Position numbers and translations under genes: made by a program
Shown: in pieces, positions 18,832-26,435 of the stretch
Layout: every line of letters starts with the position of its first letter
How positions within the stretch are numbered: position 1 is the stretch's first letter
NCBI RefSeq assembly: GCF_016757735.1
Contig: NZ_CP068439.1
Coordinates: forward strand, 1,736,001-1,800,000
Source: Aequorivita iocasae
GTDB lineage: Bacteria > Bacteroidota > Bacteroidia > Flavobacteriales > Flavobacteriaceae
DNA: 64,000 bases
Direction of reading: 5' to 3'
Notes under the pieces: generated by a model
Told to the model about the DNA's origin: nothing
Databases searched by the model: none
The model's input: the letters and a program-made list of their open reading frames with translations, nothing else

Positions 18832-18862
18832 TAGTATTTAGTAGTGAGTAATTAGTAATAAG
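18832..18862. repeat. Left heptad arm of four-helix element 1
   Basis: Words TAGTATT, TAGTAGT, GAGTAAT, TAGTAAT in tandem. Imperfectly complementary to the right arm at 19238-19268 (words CAATACA, CAATACT, AACTACT, CAATACT). The two arms enclose only the gene at 18875-19228. Confidence 0.8.
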
Positions 18863-18874
18863 AAACTTATAAAT

Positions 18875-19228
18875 ATGAATGTTTTAAATGATTTAAAAGT
18901 TTGGAAAAAGGCAATGGATATTGCGGTTGAAACTTATAAGTTATCTTCACAATTTCCTAAAGAGGAAAAATACGGACTTACAAGTCAAATAAGAAGAAGT
19001 GCTGTTTCTGTTCCGTCAAATATTGCTGAAGGTGCAGGAAGAAATTCTAAAGGTGAATTTAAAAATTTTATAGGTATTGCAAATGGATCGGCCTATGAGC
19101 TCTTTACTCAATTAATACTTTCCCATAAACTTAATTTAGTTTCAGAGACTTTGGTGGAACCAATACTCAAGGAAGTGATAGAAGTACAGAAAATGAATTA
19201 TTCATTAATTAAATCCTTAGAAAAATAA
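18875..19228 (+). CDS. Four-helix-bundle protein 1 (23S rRNA intervening-sequence type)
   Basis: A 117-residue, almost fully helical protein. LKVWKKAMDIAVETYKL, GLTSQIRRSAVSVPSNIAEG and the later FIGIANGSAYEL follow the pattern of the S23/IVS four-helix-bundle family, best known from intervening sequences in 23S rRNA genes and related to the Avd accessory proteins of diversity-generating retroelements. Biochemical function is not established; basic surfaces suggest nucleic-acid binding. It lies between paaA and paaB, in the same direction, enclosed by complementary heptad arms. The paa pathway has no known need for it, so it is best read as a guest gene. Most similar by eye to four-helix protein 4. 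Confidence 0.85.
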   Translation: MNVLNDLKVWKKAMDIAVETYKLSSQFPKEEKYGLTSQIRRSAVSVPSNIAEGAGRNSKGEFKNFIGIANGSAYELFTQLILSHKLNLVSETLVEPILKEVIEVQKMNYSLIKSLEK

Positions 19229-19237
19229 TGAAAAGCT

Positions 19238-19268
19238 CAATACACAATACTAACTACTCAATACTATA
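19238..19268. repeat. Right heptad arm of four-helix element 1
   Basis: Words CAATACA, CAATACT, AACTACT, CAATACT, then ATA; the reverse complement (AGTATTG, AGTAGTT type) matches the left arm at 18832-18862. It ends 3 bases before the paaB ATG. Confidence 0.8.
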
Positions 19269-19271
19269 ATT

Positions 19272-19556
19272 ATGAAGAAAAATTGGCCCCTATGGGAAAT
19301 ATTTGTCCGCAGTAAAAATGGCCTGGAGCACCGTCATTTTGGTAGTCTTCATGCGGCTGATGCAGAAATGGCACTGGAGAATGCACGTGATGTTTACACC
19401 CGCAGAAATGAGGGCGTGAGTATTTGGGTGGTAGAAAGTAAACATATTACTGCCTCAAATCCCGCAGATAACGGGGAATTGTTTGAACCCGCACAGGACA
19501 AAGTATATCGCCATCCCACTTTTTATGATTTGCCGGATGAGGTGAAACACATGTAG
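19272..19556 (+). CDS. paaB: Phenylacetyl-CoA epoxidase subunit PaaB
   Basis: Small subunit (94 residues) of the epoxidase, required for activity and thought to help connect the PaaAC core with the reductase. WPLWEIFVRSKNGLEHRHFGSLHA and ALENARDVYTRRNEGVSIWVV are diagnostic of the family. Start ATG 19272 follows a heptad arm of the upstream element. Confidence 0.96.
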   Translation: MKKNWPLWEIFVRSKNGLEHRHFGSLHAADAEMALENARDVYTRRNEGVSIWVVESKHITASNPADNGELFEPAQDKVYRHPTFYDLPDEVKHM

Positions 19557-19560
19557 TCAT

Positions 19561-19590
19561 GGCATTAGGGATTTGGCATTAGGAAATAGT
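19561..19590. repeat. Left heptad arm of four-helix element 2
   Basis: Words GGCATTA, GGGATTT, GGCATTA, GGAAATA. Complementary to the right arm at 19963-19990. It fills the gap between the paaB stop and the four-helix start. Confidence 0.85.
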
Positions 19591-19965
19591 ATGAAAAGTA
19601 ACTATCATTTTAAATTTGAAGGATTACAAGTTTATCAAAAAGCTATGGATTTCGGTGAGGTTATTAATACTTTAGTAATGAAATTTCCTAATCATGAACT
19701 ATATGCCCTTTCTTCACAGTTTAGAAGAGCTGCCGATTCAATTGCACTAAATATTTCAGAAGGATATCCAGGAAGTGATGCGCAATTTATCAAACATATT
19801 AACTATTCAATTTATAATTGTAATGAATGTGTCTCTTGTAGCACAAAAGCCAAAAGAAGGAACTACATTTCTCAGAAAGAAGACGAAGAAAACAGAATGT
19901 ACCTGTCTGAATTAACAAAAATGCTTTCATCGCTTAGAAAAAAAATTCAAGAACGAAACCAATAA
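19591..19965 (+). CDS. Four-helix-bundle protein 2
   Basis: A 124-residue helical protein of the IVS/S23 type: FEGLQVYQKAMDFGEVI, LSSQFRRAADSIALNISEG, then a Lys/Arg-rich helix ending SSLRKKIQERNQ. It shares its N-terminal pattern and the ADSIA-NISEG segment with four-helix protein 3, so these two form one subfamily. Two closely spaced Cys occur in NECVSCS. A TTG at 19573 would give a longer frame but lies within the heptad arm; ATG 19591 is chosen. The stop codon TAA lies inside the right heptad arm. Function unknown. Confidence 0.85.
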   Translation: MKSNYHFKFEGLQVYQKAMDFGEVINTLVMKFPNHELYALSSQFRRAADSIALNISEGYPGSDAQFIKHINYSIYNCNECVSCSTKAKRRNYISQKEDEENRMYLSELTKMLSSLRKKIQERNQ

Positions 19966-19990
19966 TTCCTAATCCCAAATGCCTAATTCC
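19963..19990. repeat. Right heptad arm of element 2, containing a stop and a start codon
   Basis: Words TAATTCC, TAATCCC, AAATGCC, TAATTCC. The arm holds the stop of four-helix gene 2 (19963-19965) and the ATG of paaC (19979-19981), so the first few PaaC residues (MPNS) are encoded by the element. Confidence 0.85.
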
Positions 19991-20734
19991 TTTATTTTTA
20001 ATTACATTCTCACAATAGCCGACAATTCCCTAATCCTCGCACAACGATTGGGCGAACTTTGCGGCCACGGACCAAGTTTGGAAACCGACATTGCGCTTAC
20101 AAATATTTCTTTGGATTTGCTCGGACAAACACGTAGTTACTATCAATACGCCGCAAAAATTTCCGGAGAAAATAAGACCGAGGACGATATCGCTTTCCTA
20201 AGAATTGAAAGGGAATATAACAATTGCTTGCTCGTGGAGCAGCCCAATACCCATTTTGGATATACTCTGGGGCGCCAATTTTTATTTGATGTCTATCACT
20301 TATTGTTGATGGAAAAATTGCAGCACAGTCCCGATGAAACCTTGGCTGCAATCGCCAAAAAAGGAATAAAGGAAGTTAGCTATCACAAACGTTTTTCATC
20401 GGATTGGGTGAAGCGTTTGGGCGATGGAACTGAGGAAAGTAAAGCAAAAATGCAGGAAGCAATTGATGATCTTTGGCGATTTACCGATGAACTTTTCTAT
20501 ATGACAGAAGCTGAAAAGCAGGCTGTAAAAGAAGGAATTGGCATTGATGTTTCAACTTTTAAAGAAAAATATTACGAGGAAGTTTCCGAAGTTTTAAAGG
20601 AAGCAACCCTAACAGTTCCCGAAAATAAATATTTTACCAAAGGCGGAAAAGAAGGAATCCACACAGAGCAAATGGGCTATTTGTTGGCAGATTTGCAATA
20701 TATGCAACGAACGTACCCGAATATGCAATGGTAA
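19979..20734 (+). CDS. paaC: Phenylacetyl-CoA epoxidase subunit PaaC
   Basis: Structural partner of PaaA (251 residues, usual length) with a ferritin-like fold in which metal ligands are not catalytic. LAQRLGELCGHGPSLETDIALTNISLDLLGQ-type sequence at the N-terminus, KLQHSPDETLAAIAKKG and a C-terminal HTEQMGYLLADLQYMQR are typical. The start codon falls in the right heptad arm of the preceding element; no other in-frame start precedes the conserved region, so the element supplies the N-terminal residues. Confidence 0.96.
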   Translation: MPNSFIFNYILTIADNSLILAQRLGELCGHGPSLETDIALTNISLDLLGQTRSYYQYAAKISGENKTEDDIAFLRIEREYNNCLLVEQPNTHFGYTLGRQFLFDVYHLLLMEKLQHSPDETLAAIAKKGIKEVSYHKRFSSDWVKRLGDGTEESKAKMQEAIDDLWRFTDELFYMTEAEKQAVKEGIGIDVSTFKEKYYEEVSEVLKEATLTVPENKYFTKGGKEGIHTEQMGYLLADLQYMQRTYPNMQW

Positions 20735-20743
20735 AAAATTAGT

Positions 20744-20822
20744 GATTGCTGATTTCTGATTTTTGATTGATGAAAGAATAAAACCTTCAAAAATCTGTAA
20801 TCAAAAATCGACAATCTTCAAT
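20744..20822. repeat. Heptad palindrome, empty, between paaC and paaD
   Basis: Left arm 20744-20771: GATTGCT, GATTTCT, GATTTTT, GATTGAT. Right arm 20788-20822: CAAAAAT, CTGTAAT, CAAAAAT, CGACAAT, CTTCAAT. The arms are complementary with a 16-base loop and no gene. The right arm ends 1 base before the paaD ATG. Confidence 0.85.
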
Positions 20823-20823
20823 A

Positions 20824-21330
20824 ATGATGACACTTACAGAAAAACCGAACATACAAGAAAATTTGATTCCAGTTCTGAAAACCGTTTCAGATCCAGAGAT
20901 TCCCGTGCTTTCTGTTTTGGATTTGGGTGTAATTCGCGAAGCGGTTGAAGAAAATGGAATTGTAAAAATTAAACTTACACCCACATATTCTGGATGCCCG
21001 GCAATGGACGTAATTGGCGATGATTTAAAAAAGGCTTTTTCGGAAATAGGGAAAAAAGCCGAGGTGGAATTAATTCTTTCCCCTGCCTGGTCAACAGATT
21101 GGATTTCAGAAGAAGGGCTTCAAAAAATGGAGAAATACGGTATTGCCCGACCGCTTTCTGAATCGCATGACAAAGACGTTTTACTTGGCGAAAAAAAACT
21201 GGTGAAATGTCCGCAATGCGGAAGCACAAATACCCATTTGGTCAGCCAATTTGGTTCCACGGCTTGCAAAGCGCTTTTTAAATGTGATGATTGCCAGGAA
21301 CCGTTCGATTACTTTAAATGTTTAAAATAA
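20824..21330 (+). CDS. paaD: PaaD, maturation factor of the phenylacetyl-CoA epoxidase
   Basis: A 168-residue MIP18/DUF59-type protein (VSDPEIPVLSVLDLGVIREA near the N-terminus, YSGCPAMDVIGDDL) followed by a Cys-rich C-terminal zinc-ribbon-like segment, CPQCGSTNTHLVSQFGSTAC, then KCDDCQEPFDYFKC. It is thought to assist metal or Fe-S centre assembly in the Paa epoxidase; the exact step is not proven. ATG 20824 follows the empty heptad palindrome; a second ATG is the next codon. Confidence 0.95.
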   Translation: MMTLTEKPNIQENLIPVLKTVSDPEIPVLSVLDLGVIREAVEENGIVKIKLTPTYSGCPAMDVIGDDLKKAFSEIGKKAEVELILSPAWSTDWISEEGLQKMEKYGIARPLSESHDKDVLLGEKKLVKCPQCGSTNTHLVSQFGSTACKALFKCDDCQEPFDYFKCLK

Positions 21331-21338
21331 TAACGAAA

Positions 21339-21369
21339 TGTCACCCTGAGCACAGTCGAAGGGTCTTTT
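21339..21369. repeat. GTCGAAG-type dispersed repeat between paaD and paaG
   Basis: Begins TGTCACCCTGAGCACAGTCG and ends AAGGGTCTTTT. It fills most of the 51-base gap between paaD and paaG. A copy of the family listed at 14249. Confidence 0.75.
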
Positions 21370-21381
21370 AAAATATAAAAT

Positions 21382-22164
21382 TTGAATAAAAGTATAACCA
21401 CCCAAATAGAAAATAAAGTAGCAACGCTAACACTAAACCGGCCGGAGGTTTTTAACAGCTTCAATCGCGAGATGGCGCTTCTGCTCCAAAATGAATTGGA
21501 TGCGTGTGAAAAAAATCCAGAAGTTCGCGCGATTGTTATCACAGGAAGTGGAAAAGCTTTCTGTGCGGGGCAGGATTTAAAGGAAGTCACATCGCCGGAA
21601 CTGAATCCCGGTTTCAAAAAAATTCTCGAAGAACATTACAATCCCATTATTCAAAGAATTCGAAATATTGAAAAACCGGTAATTGCCGCCGTAAATGGCG
21701 TTGCGGCAGGAGCAGGGGCAAATATTGCTTTAGCTTGCGATGTGGTTGTTTCTTCAGAAAACGCGAGTTTTATTCAAGCCTTCAGCAAAATTGGATTGGT
21801 TCCGGATAGCGCAGGAACCTTCTTTTTGCCACGGTTGATTGGGTTTCAAAAAGCATCGGCTTTAATGATGTTGGGCGATAAAGTCTCTGCGGCAGAAGCT
21901 GAAAAGTTGGGGATGGTTTATAAAGTGGTTTCTTCAGAAATTTTTTCGGAAGAAGTAAATAATATTGCGGATACACTTGCAAATATGCCAACAAAAGCAT
22001 TGGGATTAACGAAGCGTTTGTTGAACAATTCAATGCAGAATTCCTTGGAGGAACAATTGAATTTGGAAAGCAAACTCCAGATAGAATCTGCCCAAAGTGA
22101 GGACTATGCGGAAGGAGTTGATGCGTTTGTTAACAAAAGAAAACCAAATTTTAAAGGAAATTAA
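21382..22164 (+). CDS. paaG: Ring-1,2-epoxyphenylacetyl-CoA isomerase PaaG
   Basis: Crotonase-family isomerase of 260 residues that turns the ring epoxide into the seven-membered oxepin-CoA. SGKAFCAGQDLKEV and VNGVAAGAGANIALACD form the oxyanion-hole region, and VPDSAGTFFLPRLIG carries the Asp expected in PaaG. The start is TTG 21382, the only plausible start ahead of the conserved N-terminus. The stop TAA is followed immediately by the paaH ATG, indicating translational coupling. Confidence 0.92.
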   Translation: MNKSITTQIENKVATLTLNRPEVFNSFNREMALLLQNELDACEKNPEVRAIVITGSGKAFCAGQDLKEVTSPELNPGFKKILEEHYNPIIQRIRNIEKPVIAAVNGVAAGAGANIALACDVVVSSENASFIQAFSKIGLVPDSAGTFFLPRLIGFQKASALMMLGDKVSAAEAEKLGMVYKVVSSEIFSEEVNNIADTLANMPTKALGLTKRLLNNSMQNSLEEQLNLESKLQIESAQSEDYAEGVDAFVNKRKPNFKGN

Positions 22165-23355
22165 ATGATCAAAAACGTTGGGATTATTGGCGCAGGAACA
22201 ATGGGCAGCGGCATCGCGCAAGTGGCCGCAACCGCCGGATGTTCAGTAAAATTATACGATACCAAAACGGATGCGCTTGAAAAGGCCAGGACAGATCTCG
22301 TAAAAATAATGGATCGTTTGGTGGAAAAGGGAAAAATCATTCAGGAAGAAAAAGATCGTATTCAGAGTAACATTCAATATGTGAGTTCCTTAAAGGATTT
22401 ATCAAATTCTGATTTGACGATTGAAGCCATTGTAGAAAATCTCGATATAAAGAAAAACGTTTTTTCCACTTTGGAAAAATTTGTGGGCGCCGATTGTATT
22501 ATTGCGTCAAATACATCGTCGCTTTCTATTGCGTCCATAGCATCTTCGCTGCAAAAACCTGAGCGTTGCATCGGTATTCACTTTTTCAATCCCGCGCCTT
22601 TGATGAAATTGGTTGAGGTTATCCCTTCTATCCAAACTTCCGAAGAAACATTAAATATTTCAGTAAAGACAATTAAGGACTGGGGCAAAACCGTTGCTGT
22701 GGCAAAGGATACTCCGGGATTTATTGTAAATCGTGTTGCCCGTCCATTTTACGGTGAAGCACTTCGCATTTATGAGGAAGGAATCGCATCTGTTGCTGAA
22801 ATAGATTCCGCAATGAAAGAAATCGGTAATTTCAGGATGGGGCCTTTCGAATTGATGGATTTTATTGGTAACGATGTAAATTACACCGTTACCGAAACTG
22901 TTTTTGAGGCCTTTTATTACGATCCGCGCTACAAACCTTCATTTACCCAAAAGCGATTTGCGGAAGCAGGTTATTTGGGAAGAAAGAGTGGAAAGGGGTA
23001 TTATAATTATTCTGAAAATGGACAAATGTCAGTCGGAGCGCAATCAATCACTAATTCTGAAAATGAATTATCAAAAGAAGCTATTTTCGACAGAATCCTG
23101 ATAATGCTAATAAACGAAGCTGCCGACGCGCTTTTTTGGAACATCGCTTCGGCAGATGATATTGATAATGCAATGACCAAAGGTGTAAACTATCCGAAAG
23201 GATTGCTGGCTTGGGCCGATGAAAAGGGAATGGATTGGTGTGTTGATAAAATGGACGAACTTTACGAAAAATATCACGAAGATAGATATCGTTGTTCGCC
23301 CTTGTTGCGGAAAATGAAGGAAACAGGTAGTAGGTTTTTTAGCTATGAGCTATGA
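22165..23355 (+). CDS. paaH: 3-hydroxyacyl-CoA dehydrogenase PaaH
   Basis: Oxidises 3-hydroxyadipyl-CoA to 3-oxoadipyl-CoA with NAD+. The N-terminal Rossmann motif GIIGAGTMGSGIAQVAATAG, IHFFNPAPLMKLVEVI and VNRVARPFYGEALRI are typical; a second C-terminal 3HCDH domain follows the FRMGPFELMDFIG segment. At 396 residues it is shorter than the E. coli protein (about 475). The last codons, reading SYEL then stop, are formed by CTATGAG heptads of the following repeat, so the native C-terminus has probably been replaced or extended by the element. Confidence 0.93.
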   Translation: MIKNVGIIGAGTMGSGIAQVAATAGCSVKLYDTKTDALEKARTDLVKIMDRLVEKGKIIQEEKDRIQSNIQYVSSLKDLSNSDLTIEAIVENLDIKKNVFSTLEKFVGADCIIASNTSSLSIASIASSLQKPERCIGIHFFNPAPLMKLVEVIPSIQTSEETLNISVKTIKDWGKTVAVAKDTPGFIVNRVARPFYGEALRIYEEGIASVAEIDSAMKEIGNFRMGPFELMDFIGNDVNYTVTETVFEAFYYDPRYKPSFTQKRFAEAGYLGRKSGKGYYNYSENGQMSVGAQSITNSENELSKEAIFDRILIMLINEAADALFWNIASADDIDNAMTKGVNYPKGLLAWADEKGMDWCVDKMDELYEKYHEDRYRCSPLLRKMKETGSRFFSYEL

Positions 23356-23383
23356 GCTATGAGCTATGAGTTGTGAGTTATGG
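23341..23383. repeat. Left heptad arm of four-helix element 3
   Basis: Four exact CTATGAG words followed by TTGTGAG and TTATGG. It begins inside the 3' end of paaH. It pairs with the right arm (CTCAAGG words) with about one mismatch and one G-T pair per heptad. Confidence 0.85.
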
Positions 23384-23410
23384 TTGGATGAATTTATAAA
23401 ACATTGAAAT

Positions 23411-23782
23411 ATGTTTGAAAGTGAATACCATTTTAGTTTTGAAAATTTATTGGTTTATCAGAAAGCCATGGTTTTTGGTGAAGTAGTGGATAAATTAGTG
23501 GAATCATTTCCAAAAAAAGAAATGTATCGTTTATCTTCTCAGTTTTGTCGGGCTGCAGATTCAATCGCCGCGAATATTTCAGAAGGTTCTGGAAGTTCAG
23601 ACCCTAATTTTAATCGATATTTAAAAATGGCCTGGGATTCAAGCCACGAGTGTGTAACTTGGAATTCAAAAGCATATTTAAGAAAATATATTTCTCATGA
23701 AGAATTTGAAAACAATAGGAAATCTTTAACAGAATTAGGAAAAATGATTTCATCGCTAAGACGAAAATTAAATTCTAAATAA
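23411..23782 (+). CDS. Four-helix-bundle protein 3
   Basis: A 123-residue helical protein of the IVS/S23 type: FENLLVYQKAMVFGEVVDKL, LSSQFCRAADSIAANISEG, and a basic C-terminus SSLRRKLNSK. It is clearly closer to four-helix protein 2 than to proteins 1 and 4. It lies between paaH and the PaaI thioesterase, same strand, within complementary heptad arms. Function unknown; nucleic-acid binding is a reasonable guess from charge and family. Confidence 0.85.
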   Translation: MFESEYHFSFENLLVYQKAMVFGEVVDKLVESFPKKEMYRLSSQFCRAADSIAANISEGSGSSDPNFNRYLKMAWDSSHECVTWNSKAYLRKYISHEEFENNRKSLTELGKMISSLRRKLNSK

Positions 23783-23798
23783 AATAGGTAATCTTTAA

Positions 23799-23850
23799 CT
23801 CAAGGCTCAAGGCTCAAGGCTCAAGGCCCAAGACTCACAGCTCAAGGCTA
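23799..23850. repeat. Right heptad arm of four-helix element 3
   Basis: Four exact CTCAAGG words, then CCCAAGA, CTCACAG, CTCAAGG, CTA. Ends 4 bases before the paaI ATG. Confidence 0.85.
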
Positions 23851-23854
23851 AATT

Positions 23855-24265
23855 ATGAAGCAAGAACTAATTCCATATAAAATGCTCAGTCAGGATGCCT
23901 TCAGCCAATGGCTCGGCATCGAAATATTGGAAGTGGAAAAGGGAAGGTGCAAAGTTGCGATGACCGTTCGTAAAGAAATGCTGAACAGTATGAACAAAGC
24001 CCATGGGGGAATAAGTTACAGTTTGGCGGACACCGCTTTCGGTTTTGCCGCAAACACCCACGGAAAATACGCAGTTTCCATTGAAACTTCCATAAACCAT
24101 ATTGAAGCCTTGAATGAAGGCGATTATTTAACGGCTGAATCAGTGATTGAAAAAGTAGGAAATAAATTGGGTTTTAATGTCGTGGAAGTAAAAAGAGGCG
24201 AGGAATTGGTAGCTTTGTTTAAAGGAGTGGTATATAGAACTTCAAAAGATTGGGCTGAAAACTAA
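23855..24265 (+). CDS. paaI: PaaI hotdog thioesterase
   Basis: A 136-residue hotdog-fold acyl-CoA thioesterase that releases CoA from ring-hydroxylated or stalled phenylacetyl-CoA intermediates. MNKAHGGISYSLADTAFGFAAN is the catalytic helix region with the active-site Asp, and SIETSINHIEAL follows. The length matches E. coli PaaI (about 140). ATG 23855 comes directly after the heptad arm. Confidence 0.93.
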   Translation: MKQELIPYKMLSQDAFSQWLGIEILEVEKGRCKVAMTVRKEMLNSMNKAHGGISYSLADTAFGFAANTHGKYAVSIETSINHIEALNEGDYLTAESVIEKVGNKLGFNVVEVKRGEELVALFKGVVYRTSKDWAEN

Positions 24266-24283
24266 CAATTAATTTATAAGACT

Positions 24284-25141
24284 ATGAAATGGCAAGGCAG
24301 AAGACAAAGTGGCAACGTCGATGACCGACGTGGAATGAGCAAGGGCAAATTGGCGGCGGGCGGCGGAATAGTGGTGACGTTGGTGGTGCTTGCGCTTAAC
24401 TTTTTCGGTGGGGAAACGGCTCAACAGTTGGCGCCAATCGTGGAACAATTGGGCAATAGCCAATCCGTGCAGAATACCGAACAGCGCGAGCTAACTGCCG
24501 AGGAAAAGAAAATGGGCGATTTTATGGCCACCGTTCTGGCCGATACCGAGGATGTTTGGAGCGAGGTTTTTGCTGAAAATAATTTAGGTAATTACGAAAA
24601 GCCCACAATGGTGCTTTTTACCGACGCCGTGAGCACCGGCTGTGGAAATGCGAGTTCGGCCACGGGACCATTTTACTGTCCGGCGGACCACAAACTCTAT
24701 ATGGATTTGGCTTTTTTTGATGAGCTTCAAACCCGTTTTGGCGCTAAAGGTGGCGATTTCGCGATTGCTTATGTAACCGCTCATGAAATTGGGCATCACG
24801 TGCAGACGTTGCTCGGAACTTCGCAACAAGTCACCAAGCTACAGCAACAAAATAGGAGTGAAGCCAATAGGCTTTCAGTAGCATTGGAACTTCAGGCAGA
24901 TTTTTACGCAGGTGTTTTTGCCCATTATAACAAACAATATTTAGAAGAAGGCGATATAGATGAAGCCTTAAGTGCAGCAAATGCTGTTGGTGACGATGCC
25001 ATCCAAAAACGAATGCAGGGAAGTGTGCAGCCTGATAGTTTTACCCACGGAACTTCAGAACAACGAAAAAGATGGTTTATGAAAGGGTATAATACCGGAG
25101 ATATTCGGCAGGGAGATACCTTTTCGGAAATTTTAAATTAA
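24284..25141 (+). CDS. Neutral zinc metallopeptidase (YpfJ family)
   Basis: A 285-residue membrane-anchored zinc-dependent peptidase homologue: an N-terminal MKWQGRRQSGNVDDRRG typical of the family, one membrane segment (about residues 25-45), and a catalytic domain with HEIGHH near residue 167 as the HExxH site and LELQADFYAGV carrying the third ligand. Substrates are unknown. It is an unexpected member of a phenylacetate cluster, 18 bases after paaI and before paaJ, so it may be cotranscribed without sharing the pathway. Confidence 0.9.
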   Translation: MKWQGRRQSGNVDDRRGMSKGKLAAGGGIVVTLVVLALNFFGGETAQQLAPIVEQLGNSQSVQNTEQRELTAEEKKMGDFMATVLADTEDVWSEVFAENNLGNYEKPTMVLFTDAVSTGCGNASSATGPFYCPADHKLYMDLAFFDELQTRFGAKGGDFAIAYVTAHEIGHHVQTLLGTSQQVTKLQQQNRSEANRLSVALELQADFYAGVFAHYNKQYLEEGDIDEALSAANAVGDDAIQKRMQGSVQPDSFTHGTSEQRKRWFMKGYNTGDIRQGDTFSEILN

Positions 25142-25161
25142 TACAAAATAGCAACTAATTT

Positions 25162-25196
25162 ATTCCCCCTTTGAAGGGGGTTAGGGGGATGTTTTT
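25162..25196. repeat. CCCCCTTTGAAGGGGG dispersed repeat
   Basis: A short perfect hairpin (CCCCCTTTGAAGGGGG) followed by TTAGGGGGATGTTTTT. Near-identical copies lie at 40747-40780 and 59348-59379 and a diverged one at 43469-43510. The hairpin plus T run could weaken transcription into paaJ. Confidence 0.75.
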
Positions 25197-25221
25197 CCTC
25201 AGAATTGATTATATTAAAAAA

Positions 25222-26433
25222 ATGAAAGAAGCTTATATAGTAGACGGAATTAGAACACCAATAGGCAGTTATCAAGGAACGCTAAGCGCGGTAAGAACAG
25301 ACGATTTGGCCGCTTTGGTAATTGCCGAAATTGTAAAAAGAAACCCAAACATTCCCAAAGAAGCATACGATGATGTAATTCTAGGCTGCGCAAATCAAGC
25401 GGGGGAAGATAATAGAAATGTTGCGCGAATGGCTTCACTTTTGGCGGGTCTTCCAGTAACAGTTCCAGGCGAAACCGTAAACAGACTTTGCAGTAGCGGA
25501 CTTTCAGCAATAATTCACGCAAATCGGGCGATAAAAGCTGGCGACGGCGATTTGTTTATTTCCGGCGGGGTGGAGAATATGACGCGCGGACCCTACGTGG
25601 TCGCAAAACCATCTTCCGCTTTTGGAACCGATGCCAAAATGTACGATTCCAGTTTTGGGTGGCGTTTTGTAAATCCTAAAATGGCCGAAATGTATGGCAC
25701 GGATGGCATGGGAAATACTGCGGAAAATTTGGTCGAAAAGCACAACATTAATCGTGAAGACCAAGACATCTTTGCCTACCATTCACAAATGAAAGCTGCA
25801 AAAGCCCAGCAAAATGGACGTTTGGCGGAAGAAATAGTTCCGGTGGAAATTCCGCAGCGAAAAAAAGATCCAATAATTTTTAAGGACGATGAATTCATTC
25901 GTCCCGATACCACCAAAGAAGTTTTGGCAAAATTGCGACCCGCCTTCAAAAAAGATGGAAGCGTAACTGCAGGTAATTCTTCAGGTTTAAACGATGGCGC
26001 GGCGGCAACCATTATTGCTTCGGAAGATGCCGTAAAAAAATATAATTTGAAACCCATTGCAAGAATTGTAAGTTCCGCCGTTGTGGGGGTAGAGCCACGA
26101 ATTATGGGTATCGGTCCCGTTGAAGCTTCCAACAAAGCACTTGAAAAAGCAGGTTTGAAAATGGAAGATATGGACGTAATTGAATTAAATGAAGCCTTTG
26201 CTTCACAAGCATTGGCGTGCATCCGTGAGTGGGGATTGAAAGACGATGACCTGCGAATCAACCCAAATGGGGGTTCCATTGCAATCGGCCATCCGCTTGG
26301 AGTTACGGGAACTAGAATAGCTTATTCCGCAGCCTTGGAACTTCAACTTCAAAATAAAAAATATGCGCTAATCACAATGTGCGTGGGCGTTGGGCAAGGC
26401 TATGCCGCTATAATTGAAAATGTGAATATATAA
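25222..26433 (+). CDS. paaJ: Thiolase PaaJ
   Basis: Thiolytically cleaves 3-oxoadipyl-CoA (and the dehydrosuberyl-CoA intermediate) to acetyl-CoA and a shorter acyl-CoA. The nucleophile Cys is in NRLCSSGLSAI at residue 90; GGSIAIGHPLGVTG supplies the His and CVGVGQGYAA the second Cys. Length 403 residues is normal. The frame is open further upstream to a possible start at 25171 that runs through the dispersed repeat; ATG 25222 (MKEAYIVDGIRTPIGS) matches family N-termini. Confidence 0.95.
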   Translation: MKEAYIVDGIRTPIGSYQGTLSAVRTDDLAALVIAEIVKRNPNIPKEAYDDVILGCANQAGEDNRNVARMASLLAGLPVTVPGETVNRLCSSGLSAIIHANRAIKAGDGDLFISGGVENMTRGPYVVAKPSSAFGTDAKMYDSSFGWRFVNPKMAEMYGTDGMGNTAENLVEKHNINREDQDIFAYHSQMKAAKAQQNGRLAEEIVPVEIPQRKKDPIIFKDDEFIRPDTTKEVLAKLRPAFKKDGSVTAGNSSGLNDGAAATIIASEDAVKKYNLKPIARIVSSAVVGVEPRIMGIGPVEASNKALEKAGLKMEDMDVIELNEAFASQALACIREWGLKDDDLRINPNGGSIAIGHPLGVTGTRIAYSAALELQLQNKKYALITMCVGVGQGYAAIIENVNI

Positions 26434-26435
26434 GT

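Noticed and set aside
18832-19268. A classical insertion sequence with terminal inverted repeats
   Set aside because: No transposase is present and the arms differ in sequence at every locus, unlike IS ends. No target duplication is seen.
23341-23850. Heptad arrays looked at first like a CRISPR array
   Set aside because: Units are contiguous 7-base words without unique spacers, and there are no cas genes.
25171-25221. Longer N-terminus for PaaJ
   Set aside because: The extra codons lie in the dispersed CCCCCTT repeat; the thiolase N-terminus fits ATG 25222.
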